Below the pieces are notes generated by a model. The model saw only the letters and a list, made by a program, of their open reading frames with translations. It was not told where the DNA came from and searched no databases. DNA of 64,000 bases from contig JAZBRS010000013.1 of assembly GCA_037176725.1 (NCBI GenBank), positions 9,179,001 through 9,243,000 of the forward strand. Reading direction: 5' to 3'. The position numbers and the translations under genes were made by a program. Below are positions 22,045 to 33,299 of this stretch, piece by piece. Numbering within the stretch: the stretch's first letter is position 1; each line of letters begins with the position of its first letter. The DNA comes from Posidonia oceanica. Its lineage: Eukaryota; Streptophyta; Magnoliopsida; Alismatales; Posidoniaceae.

Positions 22045-24042
22045 ATGGGGGATCCATCCTTCTATCCGCCGCCTTCTGTGGACGTTGGGACTGTTAGCCA
22101 GTCTCCTCCTTCCTTCCTACCCGGCATCTGCCCCTTAATCCAGGCACCTCTTCTTGGATCGCTCCCTAGCCCGGCTTCCTTTGTCTCCCATCCGTCTGTG
22201 GTGCCTCGTGTTGGGGCACGAGGTCAGTCCTCACTTTCGCTCGACACCGATGGATTGAGCTATCAGGTGTCTCCCCTGTCTGTGGGTCAATTTCTTTGTT
22301 CGTCCACCGCGGCTTTTGCGCCCACATCTTTCGTCCTTCTTTCTGGCCAGTCTGCTCCCCTGCCTCAGGGATCGTTTGTGATGTCCCATGCCGGGATATC
22401 ATCTCCCCCACTTGTGGTGTCGTCGCACCCTTCGCCAGCTGTGCCCCCCTTCGACCCTTATTTTAGGACACTTTTGTATCCGACTCCTGGTCCTCGTGCC
22501 GAGACGCGTACCTTTCTCCCTCCAAGCTCTTCCATTGAGTTCCCCCTTCCTACTCTAGTAGAACCCTCTTTGGGGCCCCCCATGTCCTCTAGGTCTACCA
22601 CTCTAGCCACTCTATCCCCCCAAGTTGAATCCTTCTCCCAGTTGGCTCAGGAGATGCAGGCCCTAGCTCAAGCTTTGCAGAGTCAGCTTTCCTCTATTGC
22701 AACCCCGTCTCCTGCGCTTCCTTTTCCTACTCCGGTCGTGGCCCTTAGCTTTCCTGCGCCCCTTGCGTTTCCTACTCCCAATAAGTCGCGGCAAAAGGCA
22801 AAGTGCGCCCGACGCCAGCCTCCCGACTTCACTCCCTTAGGCCAATCACTCAGCTCTTTATTCCCTAGGGTTGCCCATCTTTTGACACTCCCTGTTTTTC
22901 GCCCACCATCGGACCCCCTTCTAGCGTGGTTTAGGCCGCACATATTCTGCATGTTCCATTGATGTGTCGGTCATTCGACGGACAAATGCTTCACTCTGCA
23001 GAATGCGGTTCAGGATCTCATCGACGCCGGAACAATTATGATCCCCATCGCTGCGCACTCTCCCCTTCCTACCTTTGCTGTGTAGCTTGGCCAGGGACAG
23101 CAATCGAGGCCTCGGTGTCAGCCTCATCAGTACACTCCTCTGGCAGAATCCCTCAGCGCATTATATCCTCTGGTCCACCCCCTGCTGATGAAGCCAGCTC
23201 CACATCCTTCTCCTAATCCGGTCTCTGAGTGGTATGACGTCACCGCTTATTGTAAGTTTCATTGCACCATTGGCCATGAAACAGACCGGTGCTTCACCTT
23301 GCGAGACGTTGTCCAAGATTTGATTGACAGCTTTGTCGTTTCTGTCAACGCAGCTGGACGACTGGCATGAAGGCGTGGTGCACTCCAAGTCAGACTGGCA
23401 CCCTCTGTCCCTCCTCTCGTGCCCTCTCTTGACACCCTCCCCGTCGAGCCTATGCACCACATCGCACCGGCTCGACAAGGATCGCAGCCTAAGGAAAGAG
23501 GAGGTCGTCGCACTGAGAGCGACTACGCTCCGCTGGTTGCACCATTGAGCATTGTTTTCCCTAAGGTCTTACCTTATCTGAGGCTCCCGCAAACCCATCC
23601 ACCACTGGACCCACTGCCATGGTGGTATGATGCGGGCTCGTACTATGATTATCATCGAGCCGTAGGACACTCAACTGATGGCTACCGCACTCTCCGAGAC
23701 GTCATTCAGGACTTGATTGGCGGGAAGGGCAAATGCATGTAGGGGATGGTCTCGGTACCCCCGACACCATCATCACAACCTGATCCGTCTGTCTCTCGGG
23801 ATGCGGGAACCTCTGGGACGTACCCCTCCCCTCTTGTCCCTGCTAACTCGTTTTCTTCCTCGATGGATCCTTTTGATCCTGTCGGCTTGACTTCAGCTCC
23901 AGCTCCTTTGGCTGTCCCATCTCCCCAGTCTCCCGCCTCCTTGACCCAGTCGGAACAACATTTCAAGGATGAGAGAGCACATGACCAGAGCCGCCAAGGC
24001 AGCGCCGGCAACACGAGAGCGGATCCAGCACCTCCATCTTGA
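22045..24042 (+). pseudogene. Gag-like protein with three repeated CHHC finger modules
   Basis: One reading frame runs from ATG 22045 to TGA 24042 (about 665 codons), interrupted by only four stops: TGA 22960, TAG about 23083, TGA 23368 and TAG about 23740. The N-terminal 250 residues are Pro/Ser-rich. A Gln/Ala-rich helical stretch (LAQEMQALAQALQ) follows. Three related modules come next, each with a PL..SLS...P.V lead-in, an aromatic pair (WF/WY) and a finger followed by TLR..VQDLI. Module 1 (about 22940-23010) is split by the TGA, module 2 (23248-23330) reads CKFHCTIGHETDRC, and module 3 (23640-23720) has lost its Cys residues. Finger spacing is C-x2-H-x4-H-x4-C, as in Tat/Ogre gag. No classical capsid domain is recognised. 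Confidence 0.7.
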
Positions 24043-25585
24043 GGTGGCTGACAGGTAAGTCCCTCTTCCCTTTTCCTTTTCTTGCATGCATTGTCTTTTG
24101 TTTTGTTTTCGCGTTTCTCACATTATCAAAACCCCTAAAAAATATAAAAACCTTAAAAAAAAAAAACCAAAAACATGCACTCTCATTTCTTGCATGCGCA
24201 TTTTACTTCTCGCATCTTGAAAAAGGCCAAAAACAACAAAAAAATCAAGATATGCAAAGCATCAAAAAGATGTTTTCCCTTTCTGCTGGTTTTCGCTTTT
24301 CATGTTTTCCCAAGCAAAAAACCATAAAAAATACAAAACACATGCAAAATCCAAAAATATGTTTGTTCCTTCCCTTAAAATGCAAAAAACCTACAAAAAT
24401 TTGCATAATCCAAAAAATGGCTTCGGACTACAAGCAGCCGCAAGAGGATGTCAAGCATCAACTGTCTCAAGCAGGACTCATCCGAGCAGTGCCATCTCTT
24501 TGCATGTGGCCACAACATGAGACTTAGAACAGAACAAAGAATCTCGTTGAGCGCGAATCTCCAAAAGTGAGACCTATCCAATCAAGAGAGTCCATCAGCC
24601 ATGGAGAGGACCAAAGCAGAGCAGAGCATAGCCAGAGGCTGCCTGTACACACAGTAGAGGCTGAGGGTGTACGTTGAACAGCAGAACTCTTAACTCCTCG
24701 TCAGGAATCGCTACTCCAAGAGGGCGAAGAAATGCATATCCAAAAGAATTGAGATCATGTGAGCAAAAAATAAAAAAAACAGCATGATATGCACTTTGGG
24801 CATGAAAAGAAACATGAAGAAAGAAGTAGAAGAAAGAAGACGCCCATAAGAAGAGTGACTTGGACAAGTATCAAAGCCACCTCAACCTCTAACTACGAGC
24901 AACAATTGCCAACTGCACGAGAAGCACCATCAGGAGGACCTGGCCCCACCCTTTGAGCGAAGCAACACGCTCAAACCCCTTGTGCAAACAACAACTTCAC
25001 CTCCCTAGCAGGTCAAATGCAAATCCAGTCACTCAAGAGGGGAAAAGAAACATCATTCCGAGAGCGTTAAAAGCAGTAGTCGGTCCCTGAGGAGTTAAGA
25101 CAGAGGCTGTAAGGCTGCGCCCAACGTTTCTGCTACCTACATGCAGCCAAAGGCTATGCACTACAAAGCTCAGGCCTCGTTCCAAACAAAGAGTGAGAAT
25201 GAGAGCCACCAACCACAACTCAACATGGCATTGCTCGAGGATCGAGTCTCCAGAATCAAGACATGCAGAAGCATCCTCTCGCCAAGCAGCTGCTTTGAAT
25301 CCAAAGCCACAAAAACATATATGCTATAATAATCTTTTTCCCCTTCTCTCTGTTTTCGAAAATCGGAGTCAAGGACGAGCACCTTTTTGCCTGACCTCGC
25401 TCAGAGGCTCCGCGCTTTTTAAAGATTTCACCGCTCACCACGTTGGGTGGTCTGTGATGATCGGCATGTTCATCGTCTGCCACCTTGTGGCGTAATATCG
25501 CGTGCCCGAACTGAGACCATTACACACCTGCCACGATGGGTCCTCGCTTTCCTTGCATTCCTCGCTATTGCATTCGCTCCTTGCA
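24043..25585 (+). other. Non-coding internal DNA of the outer element
   Basis: No pol-type domain is seen in any frame. 24110-24420 is A-rich with repeated AAAACC/CAAAAA runs. 24420-25585 is mixed-composition sequence without recognisable features. Confidence 0.5.
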
Positions 25586-26128
25586 TCAGGTTGGCAGCCC
25601 TAACTGCCCGGTTCGTGCCCATTAAAATGTCAGCCTCGGGCTGGTACCCCTAACTACTCGGTTGGCAAACACGTTAGTTTTGTCTTCACCCTGTATTTTG
25701 ATACCGAGGGCGCTTTGGCTGTCCCTTGGTATCTCCGTCGATACCAGGGGCATCTTTTTTACTGCCCTATGGTATCACTTTTCTATCTGTCTGGGCTGAC
25801 AACCTTAACTGTCATGGGAGTGTCTACGGACCTCTGCCACACCTTTGGGTATGGTATTCCCTTTGCATCTGTGGTTACAGGACGTTCGACTTGTCATCAC
25901 CCCTCTTGACCGACATACTCGTTGGCCTGTCACCGCCCTCGATGCCAGTAGCATCCTTGCTGCCCCTTGGTATCGTCCCCTTTCTCCAGGCTGACAACCT
26001 TAACTGTCACGGGAATGTTTGTGGACCTCTGCCATATCGCTAGATACTGGTATTTCCGTTATCCTTTTCGGTCGTTGAGTCCGTAACTCATCACCTCGTG
26101 CCATTCTCCGGTTAGTAGGTCCTGAACC
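25586..26128 (+). repeat. Degenerate repeats flanking the 67-bp array (left)
   Basis: Phrases such as GGCTGACAACCTTAACTGTCA (split here by indels), CCTTGGTATC and TGCCCCTTGG recur at roughly 200-bp spacing (for example near 25795 and 26005). Related phrases occur at 53177-53420 on the far side of the array, so they are part of the outer element's 3' region. Confidence 0.6.
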
Positions 26129-26383
26129 TACTAACCCTTTCGCGCGCCTTCGTTCCGGTCAAACGGAGTCCCGCCTGCTTGCTTCCTCGGTCAAGGACAA
26201 GCCCTTTCGTGCACTTTCGTTCCAGTCAGACGAAGTCCTGCCTGCTTGCTTCCTCGATCGAGGATAAGCCCTTCCGCGTGCCTTCGTTCCGGTCGAACGG
26301 AGTCCCGCCTGCTTGCTTCCTCGGTTGAGGACAAGCCCTTTCGCACGCCTTCGTTCCGGTCGGACGGAGTCCCGCCTGCTTGC
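26129..26383 (+). repeat. 67-bp satellite array, left part
   Basis: About four units with the core CCTTCGTTCCGGTCGGACGG and CTTCCTCGGTCGAGGACAAG. The array continues at 50749 after the inner element. The last 5 bp (CTTGC, 26379-26383) form the inner element's target duplication. Confidence 0.9.
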
Positions 26384-27177
26384 TGTGGATATGGGGTTTT
26401 GGAGGTGAGAAGAAGAGGAAGAGGAGGAGGCTGCTTGTTTTTTCTCTTTTTGCTCTTTTCGCTCTATCTCGGGGTCCTCTTTTTGTATCCAACTCCGTCA
26501 CTTCACGTGTGATGGAATTGGTGTGATCGCCACTCTCGGTTCGCTTTCGCCGGCCCTCGAGACGCCTTGGGGGAGATGTGATGTAGTTGCGGGTTCAGCT
26601 ACCTTGGGACAACGCCAGCGTTGTCCAAGGATGCCTGTGCTTGGTGAGCTCTTTCTTACTTCTTCTTCCTTGTATGACAAACGTTAGCAAAACAAAAGAA
26701 ACAAAACAATACAAAGATGGATCAATATGTGTAGTAACTTATCCAGAATGAGTAGAAAAGAAAATAACGAAGCATAATGAAATACGTACCTGAGAGGTTT
26801 GATCCCCCCGATTGTAACTACTTAGAGATGTATGCTTAGCTACAACAATATATGAACTCAAAATAAAATGCTTGATTATGTTATGGAATTGAACATGTGA
26901 TATCAGAAATGAAAATAAAATAAAAATAGAGTCCCCTTTATCTATGCACAAAGTGCAAACTGTGTTGACATGAAGCCAACAACGACAAAGGGATACTCAA
27001 GCTTTCCGAAGACTCTCCACTTTTCAGAATCTCTCTTCTCTCTTTCAGTTCTCAAGGACCTCACTTCTCCAGGATTTTTAATCTCAAGAGAGCATGTGAA
27101 TTCCCAAAAATCCTTTTTCTCTCTCAAAATCTCTCCTCTATCTGTCAATTTCCCCTGTCTTTTTTTTAGTGGGGGTA

Positions 27178-27201
27178 CCCCTGCTTTTATAGAAGCAGGG
27201 G
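27178..27201 (-). promoter_or_regulatory. TATA box inside a 9-bp inverted repeat (3' LTR copy)
   Basis: Arms CCCCTGCTT (27178-27186) and AAGCAGGGG (27193-27201) flank TTATAG. On the minus strand the box reads CTATAAAAG. The right LTR has the identical structure at 50145-50168. Confidence 0.75.
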
Positions 27202-27254
27202 AGGAACAAAAAAGGACACAAATGTTAAGTCAGCAGAATTTCCTGTTTCAAAAG

Positions 27255-27570
27255 TATTATATGCTTGAAAATCAGCGTATAACGTTATAAGCGAGAGAAC
27301 CCGCGTATAACGACCTTCGAGGCATAACTGCTAGGATCAAAGAAGATTCTCCAATTAAGGAGTCATTAAGTGTGTTTAAAACTCGACTTTGATGGCTTTG
27401 ACCAGTCAACAGATTCCAAAGAAGGCAAAAAATGATTTTTGGATTAGGCCAAATAAGGAAAGTTGTGGGGCTGACTGGGTTGCCACGTTAGACGTTGGAA
27501 AACTAGCGGCCAACGTTAGCCGCTGGAGAACCAGCGGCCAACGTTGTACGCTAAGATATCAGCGTACAAC
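27255..27570. repeat. Hairpin cluster in inner-element 3' LTR
   Basis: Five stem-loops in two groups. Group 1 (27255-27312) has arms related to GTTATACGCT / AGCGTATAAC. Group 2 (27487-27570) includes GTTAGCCGCTGG-agaa-CCAGCGGCCAAC and the perfect GTTGTACGCT (27543-27552) / AGCGTACAAC (27561-27570) with an 8-nt loop. All share GTT...CGC ends. Confidence 0.8.
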
Positions 27571-27782
27571 ACCCTCAGTCAGCTCGACTTCCAAATTTGG
27601 TCAGGACATGAAGAAAATACAGGTTGTCGACATTTGGGGCTTAGATAAGGATAACATTATGGACTCGAGAGAAAACATTTGGCTCAAGTGAAACATTCTG
27701 GATTGGGCAGAGGGCTTCTAAGAGTGACCTAATGCAAGAGACTACACTAACATGAAGGGAGTGCTAAAACGGAGTATCTACA

Positions 27783-27797
27783 AATTGCCCCTCCTTG
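27783..27797 (-). promoter_or_regulatory. Polypurine tract of the inner element
   Basis: Minus strand AAGGAGGGGCAATT directly precedes the LTR start TGTAGATACT. It closely resembles the outer element's tract (GGGAGGGGCATT). Confidence 0.8.
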
Positions 27798-27899
27798 AAG
27801 ATGGCTTCGGCACGAAGCTATCTACAAGGCGAGACGATACCCCCGTGTGGCGCTACTTGGAGATCCTAAATGAAATCCAATGCCTGCTGCCACCAGACT

Positions 27900-28096
27900 T
27901 GGACAGAACACAAAGAGGGTCAGCTAAAGAAACATGGCCAAGGGGATTGCCCAAGGGGAACAAACTAACAACATGTCACGGGGATTGCCCGTGGGGGTCA
28001 AACTAAAAGACATGCCACGGGGATTTTCCGCGGGGGTCAAACTAAAAGACATGCCACGGGGATTGCCTGCGGGGGTCAAACTAAAAGGATGGATAG
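27900..28096. repeat. Short 44-45 bp repeat array
   Basis: About four units of the form CATGCCACGGGGATTG followed by CGGGGGTCAAACTAAAAGA. This is the same family as the long array at 30095-31350, from which it is separated by the 34-bp array. Confidence 0.85.
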
Positions 28097-28693
28097 CTAA
28101 TGATTCCGACGACCACTCAATGCGAATGCAATACAATGCGAATGCAATACAATGCCCTATGCGTGGATGCGTGCTGACGGGAATGCAAAAAAGGGGTCAT
28201 GATATGCAATGCATGACCCTAGGTAATGAGGTTCCTCCATCATCGCCGGATTTAATTTGTATACCGGGTTGGCTCAGGAATTTTTCTCACCACCTAAGAC
28301 GGACTGACACATGCGTGAATGCAATTTGCCATGATCAGGTGCCCTTTCCTCGAGTGTAGCCTACACTCTCCTAGGAGACCGTCGTCTCATGATACGTGGG
28401 TTGGTGAGCGAGAGGTCCATGATGCTCCCAAGCAAAAAGGGAAAATGATCTCTTCTCTGCCGACCGCATTGGCTCTATTTGTCACAATCAGGTGTCCTTT
28501 CATTAAATGTCGCCTACATTCTCGACAGAGATCGTCATCTCGTTACCCAGAATCAATGAACGATGAGTCCATTAATACCGTTGGCTTTATTTGTTAGAAT
28601 CAAGTGTCCTTTCATTGAATGTTGCCTACATTCTCGATGGGGACCATCATCTTCTAACCCAGGAGTTAGTGAGCATGGCTTCACTAATACCGT
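28097..28693. repeat. Three diverged copies of a ~115-160 bp repeat
   Basis: Each copy starts like ATCAGGTGTCCTTTCATT (about 28335, 28488 and 28602), continues with TGCCTACATTCTC and ends with a GTTGGCTTTGCTTTG-like phrase that leads into the 34-bp array. The first 230 bp are unique non-coding sequence. Confidence 0.7.
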
Positions 28694-30078
28694 TGGCTTT
28701 GCTTTGTTGACCCGGTTATACTTCGGGGATCTTTCTGTTGATTGGTTTTGCTTTGTTTGTCCGATTGTGCTCCGGGGTTTGCTTTGTTTATCCGGTTGTG
28801 CTCCGGGGTTCGCTTTGTTTATCCGGTCGTGCTCCGAGGATCTTTGCTTTGGTGCCCCAGTTATGCTCCGAGGATCTTTGCTTTGGTGTCCCGGTTATGC
28901 TCCGGGGATCTTTACTTTGGTGTCCCGGTTATGCTCCGGGGATCTTTCTGTTGATTGATTTCGCTTTATTTGTCCAGTTGTGCTCCGGGGTTTGCTTTGT
29001 TTGTCCGGTTGGGCTCCGAGGTTCGCTTTGTTTATCCGATCGTGCTCCGGGGATCTTTGCTTTGGTGTCCCGATTATGCTCCGGGGATCTTTGCTTTAGT
29101 GTCCCGGTTATGCTCCGGGGATCTTTGCTTTGGTGTCCCGGTTATGCTCCGGGGTTCTTTGCTTTGGTGTCCCGGTTATGCTCCGGGGATCTTTGCTTTG
29201 GTGTCCCGGTTATGCTCCGAGGGTCTTTGCTTTGGTGTCCCGGTTATGCTCCGGGGATCTTTGCTTTGGCGTCCCGGTTATGCTCCGGGGATCTTGCTGT
29301 TGATTGGTTTTGCTTTGTTTGTCCAGTTGTGCTCCGGGGTTTGCTTTGTTTATCCGGTCGTGCTTCGGGGATCTTTGCTTTGATGTCCCGGTTATGCTCC
29401 AGGGATCTTTGTTTATCCGGTTGTGCTCCGGGGATCTTTGCTTTGGTGTCTCGGTTATGCTCCGGGGATCTTTGCTTTGGTGTCCCGGTTATGCTTCGGG
29501 ATTCTTTGCTTTGGTGTCCCGGTTATGCTCCGGGGATCTTTGCTTTGGTGTCTCAATTATGTTCCGGGGGTCTTTGCTTTGGTGTCCCGGTTATGTTCTG
29601 GGGATCTTTGCTTTGGTGTCCCGGTTATGCTCCGGGGATCTTGTTGTTGATTGGTTTTGCTTTGTTTGTCCGGTTGTGCTCCGAGGTTTGCTTTGTTTAT
29701 CCGGTCGTGCTCCGACGATCTTTGCTTTGGTGTCCCGGTTATGCTCCGAGGATCTTTGTTTGTCTAGTTGGACTCTGGAGTTCTTTGCTTTGGTGTCCCA
29801 GTTATGCTCCGGGGATCTTTGCTTTGGTGTCCCGGTTATGCTCCGGGGATCTTTTTGATTTGGTTTGCTTTGTTTACCCGGTTGTGCTCTGGGGTTTGCT
29901 TTGTTTGTCTGATTGGGCTCCGGGGTTCGCTTTGTTTATCCGATTGTGCTCCGAGGATCTTTGCTTTGGTGTCCCGGTTATACTCCAGGGATCTTTGCAT
30001 TGGTGTCCTGGTTATGCTTCAGGGATCTTTTTGATTTGGTTTGTTTTGTTTACCCGGTTGTGCTCCGGGGTTCTTTTC
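28694..30078. repeat. 34-bp satellite array
   Basis: About 39 units of GGTTATGCTCCGGGGATCTT plus TGCTTTGGTGTCCC. Variant blocks (GTTGATTGGTTTTGC, then two TTTGCTTTGTTT units) recur at about 28740, 28960, 29300 and 29645, which gives a higher-order pattern. The monomer has few stop codons and a length not divisible by three, so long ORFs occur in several frames. They are not taken as genes. Confidence 0.95.
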
Positions 30079-30094
30079 TTTCACAGACTTGCCG

Positions 30095-31350
30095 AGGGGA
30101 TTGCCCAAGGGGATCAAAAATAAAAACATGATATGCCAAGGGAATTGCCCAAAGGGGTCGAAAACAAAAGAATGACGTGCCAAGGGGATTGCCCAAGGGG
30201 GTCGAAAATAAAAACATGACGTGCCAAAAGGATTGCCCAAGGGGGTCGAAAATAAAAACATAATGTGCCAAGGGAATTGCCCAAGGAGGTCGAAAATAAA
30301 AACATGACATGCCAAGGGGATTGTCCAAGGGGGTCGAAAATAAAAGCATGACGTGCCAAGGGGACTGCCCAAGAGGGTCGAAAATAAAAACATGACATGC
30401 CAAGGGGACTGCCCAAGGGGGTCGAAAATAAAAACATGACATGCCAAGGGGACTGCCCAAGGGGGTCGAAAATAAAAGCATGACGTGCCAAGGGGACTGC
30501 CCAAGGGGGTCGAAAATAAAAGCATTACGTGCTAAGGGGACTGCCTAAGGGGGTCGGAAATAAAAACATGACATGCCAAGGGGACTGCCCAAGGGGGTCG
30601 AAAATAAAAACATGACATGCCAAGGGGACTACCCAAGGGGGTCGAAAATAAGAACATGACATGCCAAGCGAACTGCCCAAGGGGGTCGAAAATAAGAACA
30701 TGACATGCCAAGGGGATTGCCCAAGGGGGTCGAAAATAAAGACATGACATGCTAAGGAGATTGCCCAAGGGGGTCGAAAATAAAAACATGACATGCCAAG
30801 GGGACTGCCCAAGGGGGTCGAAAATAAAAACATGACGTGCCAAGGGGACTGCCCAAGGTGGTCGAAAATAAAAACATGACATGCCAAGGGGACTGCCCAA
30901 GGAGGTCGAAAATAAAAACATGACGTGCCAAGGGGATTGCCCAAGGAGGTCGAAAATAGAAACATGACATGCCAAGGGGATCGTCCAAGGGAGTCGAAAA
31001 TAAAAACATGACGTGCCAAGGGGATCGCCCAAGGGGGTCGAAAATAAAAACATGACGTACCAAGGGGATTGCCCAAGGAGGTCAAAAATAGAAACATGAC
31101 ATGCCAAGGGGATCGTCCAAGGGAGTCGAAAATAAAAACATGACGTGCCAAGGGGATCGCCCAAGGGGGTCGAAAATAAAAACACGACATTCCAAGGGGA
31201 TTGCCCAAGGGGGTCGAAAACAACAGCATGACGTGCCAAGAGGATTGCCCAAGGGGGTCGAAAATAAAAACATGACATGCCAAGGGGATTGCCCAAGTGG
31301 GTCGAAAATAAAAACATGACATGCCAAGGGGATTGCCCAAGTGGGTCGAA
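30095..31350. repeat. 44-bp satellite array
   Basis: About 28 units of TGCCAAGGGGATTGCCCAAG plus GGGGTCGAAAATAAAAACATGACA. Unit spacing is exactly 44 bp where checked (30618 to 30662). It lies in the inner element's 3' region, where Tat/Ogre elements often carry satellites. Confidence 0.95.
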
Positions 31351-31436
31351 AAGGATACTTCTTTGGTTTTGCTTGCTTTGTTGGCCCGGTTGTACTCCAG
31401 GGCTTGCTGATTTGTTCTGAATTCTGCTTTGATTTG

Positions 31437-31526
31437 TTGGACGCTGGATTGTTAGTGTTCAACGTTGGACGGCTAAAGCACCACAGCTAACGTTGGATGG
31501 CATTGCGGCTGCGTATAACGTCGCGA
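31437..31526. repeat. Hairpin block before antisense gene A
   Basis: Contains GTTGGACGCTG (31437-31447) facing AGTGTTCAAC, then further AACGTTGGACGGCT / AGCTAACGTT and GCGTATAACG elements. Two C-to-T changes in the second arm leave G-U pairs possible. Confidence 0.65.
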
Positions 31527-31699
31527 GATAGGCTGCTGTCTTTCCTGTTTGGGCACCACCTTTTTGGCAGTAAATCTCTGATTTTCTTTGGGTTTCCATT
31601 CTGATGAAGACTCCACGGCCTATATTAACCCCCCTCTTGGTATGGATCTTGTAGTTCAAACATTTATGTTCCTTTCTTTATTGAATTTTTGCTTGCTAG

Positions 31700-33036
31700 G
31701 GATTGTGCTTCTCCTCATGGATTTGAGTGATATTCTGCACCATGCCTTCCAAGTGGCCATCTTCTCTTCTCCTTCTGACATGGTGCAACTTCGGCTGGAG
31801 GCTATACCTAATCATTTGGCGAACCTCTTGGTGCATGAGAAGGTACTCCCTGTTTTCATCATCTCCCCATACTCCCATTCTCATATTTCTTTATCTCTGA
31901 TTTTTCGTATTTGATAGCCCCTATCCTCTGCCAAAAATAACCGTGACTCGAAGGCCTATCAGTTGGACTGGGTTCAATAATTCCACTCTTAGGCTTTGAA
32001 GAGGTATCGGGAGCGTTTGGAAGAGGCTGGTCTTTGTCAAGCTCTTCGCTAGTTGCGGCTTTTCGGCCTTTGCATGCTGTGGAATCCTTTGACTCACACG
32101 TTCTTTTCCTCTTCAGGGGAACTGACGATTCTTTTGGAGGAGGTGAGTGTCCTTTTGGGTACTCGACAGGCTGACCCATTCATTTACTGCAGGGATGCCT
32201 ACCTTTTGCCAATCGGGGTGGTAGGTTATTTTTCTCTCTTAAAGCGCATTTTTGGCTCCGTTGTTGTGCTAGAGGACCTAGTACTAGATGGCTGTATCAA
32301 ACTCTCCTCCTTGTGGAAATTCTTCTGGAAACAGCGTGACAGCATCCGCTCTGAGGCTTCCTACTTGGAATGTGTCTTTATTCTGATCGGGGGACTAGTA
32401 CTCTTCTCGAATGAAGCTCTAACCATTAGCGCCTACCATGCTGAGCTCATGTGCATCTGTGTTCGCAATCCAGAGAAATGCCTGAGTCAGTCTATTTTGG
32501 CTTTCACCATCTGGGGCTTATCCAGCGCCTGCCTCAGGGGACCATTCTTCGGCTCACCGTTCCTAGTTCTGCGCTGGTTGGAAGAGTATTTTCTTCTGCC
32601 TGCTCTTGATGCTAGCCTTTCCTTGGAGGAGTACATTCGCCGTCTATGCGCTTGCGAGGTTAAATCCCAGATGGACTCCTTCAGTCCTCCCTCGTCTTTC
32701 AGGACAGTGTCTGACCCAGAGTACTTCTTGACGCTGATTGGGGCGACCGAGTTTGTGAGGTACAACCCTCAGTGATGCTTTTCGATGCTGGGTACTCCTC
32801 GGGCTATACCTCCCTTGCCTCGTTTCTCTGACATGATTCTCCCGCGCCTGAGAGACACCCCTGGGGACATCATCCAGGTCTTTTATCAGGCTGGTACTTG
32901 GGACAGGAAGGGGCAAAACCAAGTCCTTTCTGCATGGGAGAACTCGAACGTGGACCGCGAAGCCATCTCTCTTGCAACTTATGACGCTTGGTATGAAGGC
33001 GTGCGACCTAAGTTGTTCATTGAATTTCTTCCCTGA
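31700..33036 (+). pseudogene. Antisense PMD-like gene A in the inner element
   Basis: Plant mobile domain proteins are transposon-associated plant proteins of the MAIN/MAIL1 type. An upstream exon ends at the donor 31842/31843 (LANLLVHEK|gta). The main exon runs 31993-33036 and starts after TTAG. It shows the PMD opening WNPLTHTF...GELTILLEEVSVLLG, then a conserved block LIGGLVLF...AYHAEL...GPFFGSPFLVLRWLEEYF. Two in-frame stops occur (TAG 32050-32052, TGA 32773-32775), both explicable by single transitions. It lies opposite to the retrotransposon's own genes. The start is uncertain. Confidence 0.65.
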
Positions 33037-33040
33037 ACTT

Positions 33041-33196
33041 AAAGCGTTGTATGCTGAAATTGGAGCGACCAACATTATACGCTGGGAAACCAGTGGCTAA
33101 CGTTTTAACTCTCAAAACGTTGGACGTGCCATAGGACGCGTATAACATTCCTTCTTCCCGAGGCGTTGGACGCGGCGATTTACGCGGATAACATTG
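33041..33196. repeat. Hairpin block between antisense genes A and B
   Basis: Several arms of the family occur here: GTTGTATGCTG (33046-33056) with AGCGACCAAC (33064-33073); ACGCTGG-gaaa-CCAGTGGCTAACG; ACGTTGGACG near 33117 and again GCGTTGGACGC near 33163, facing GCGGATAAC. Confidence 0.65.
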
Positions 33197-33299
33197 AAAG
33201 GTATAAAACCCTCGTCCTACGCCACAGGTGATGATCTACTTCTCTTTTCTTCTTCTTCTCCGGCACCAGCGAGCTCTCCGGTGATCTTCCCTCTTATTC

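Larger units (their letters stand above)
26384..27782 (-). repeat. 3' LTR of the inner Gypsy element
   Basis: On the minus strand it runs TGTAGATACTCC ... CCATATCCACA. It contains the minus-strand TATA box CTATAAAAG (27184-27192) set in an inverted repeat, and a cluster of hairpins at 27255-27570. Confidence 0.95.

Noticed and set aside
28738..30123. A 461-codon open frame encoding repeats like LCFGVPVMLRGS
   Set aside because: Product of the 34-bp satellite, also open in other frames. No start context or domain.
30525..31340. Open frames of 261-271 codons on the minus strand
   Set aside because: Product of the 44-bp satellite, with overlapping frames giving permuted versions of the same peptide.
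30095..31350. CRISPR-like regular repeats
   Set aside because: Units are head to tail with no unique spacers, in a plant retrotransposon. It is a satellite.
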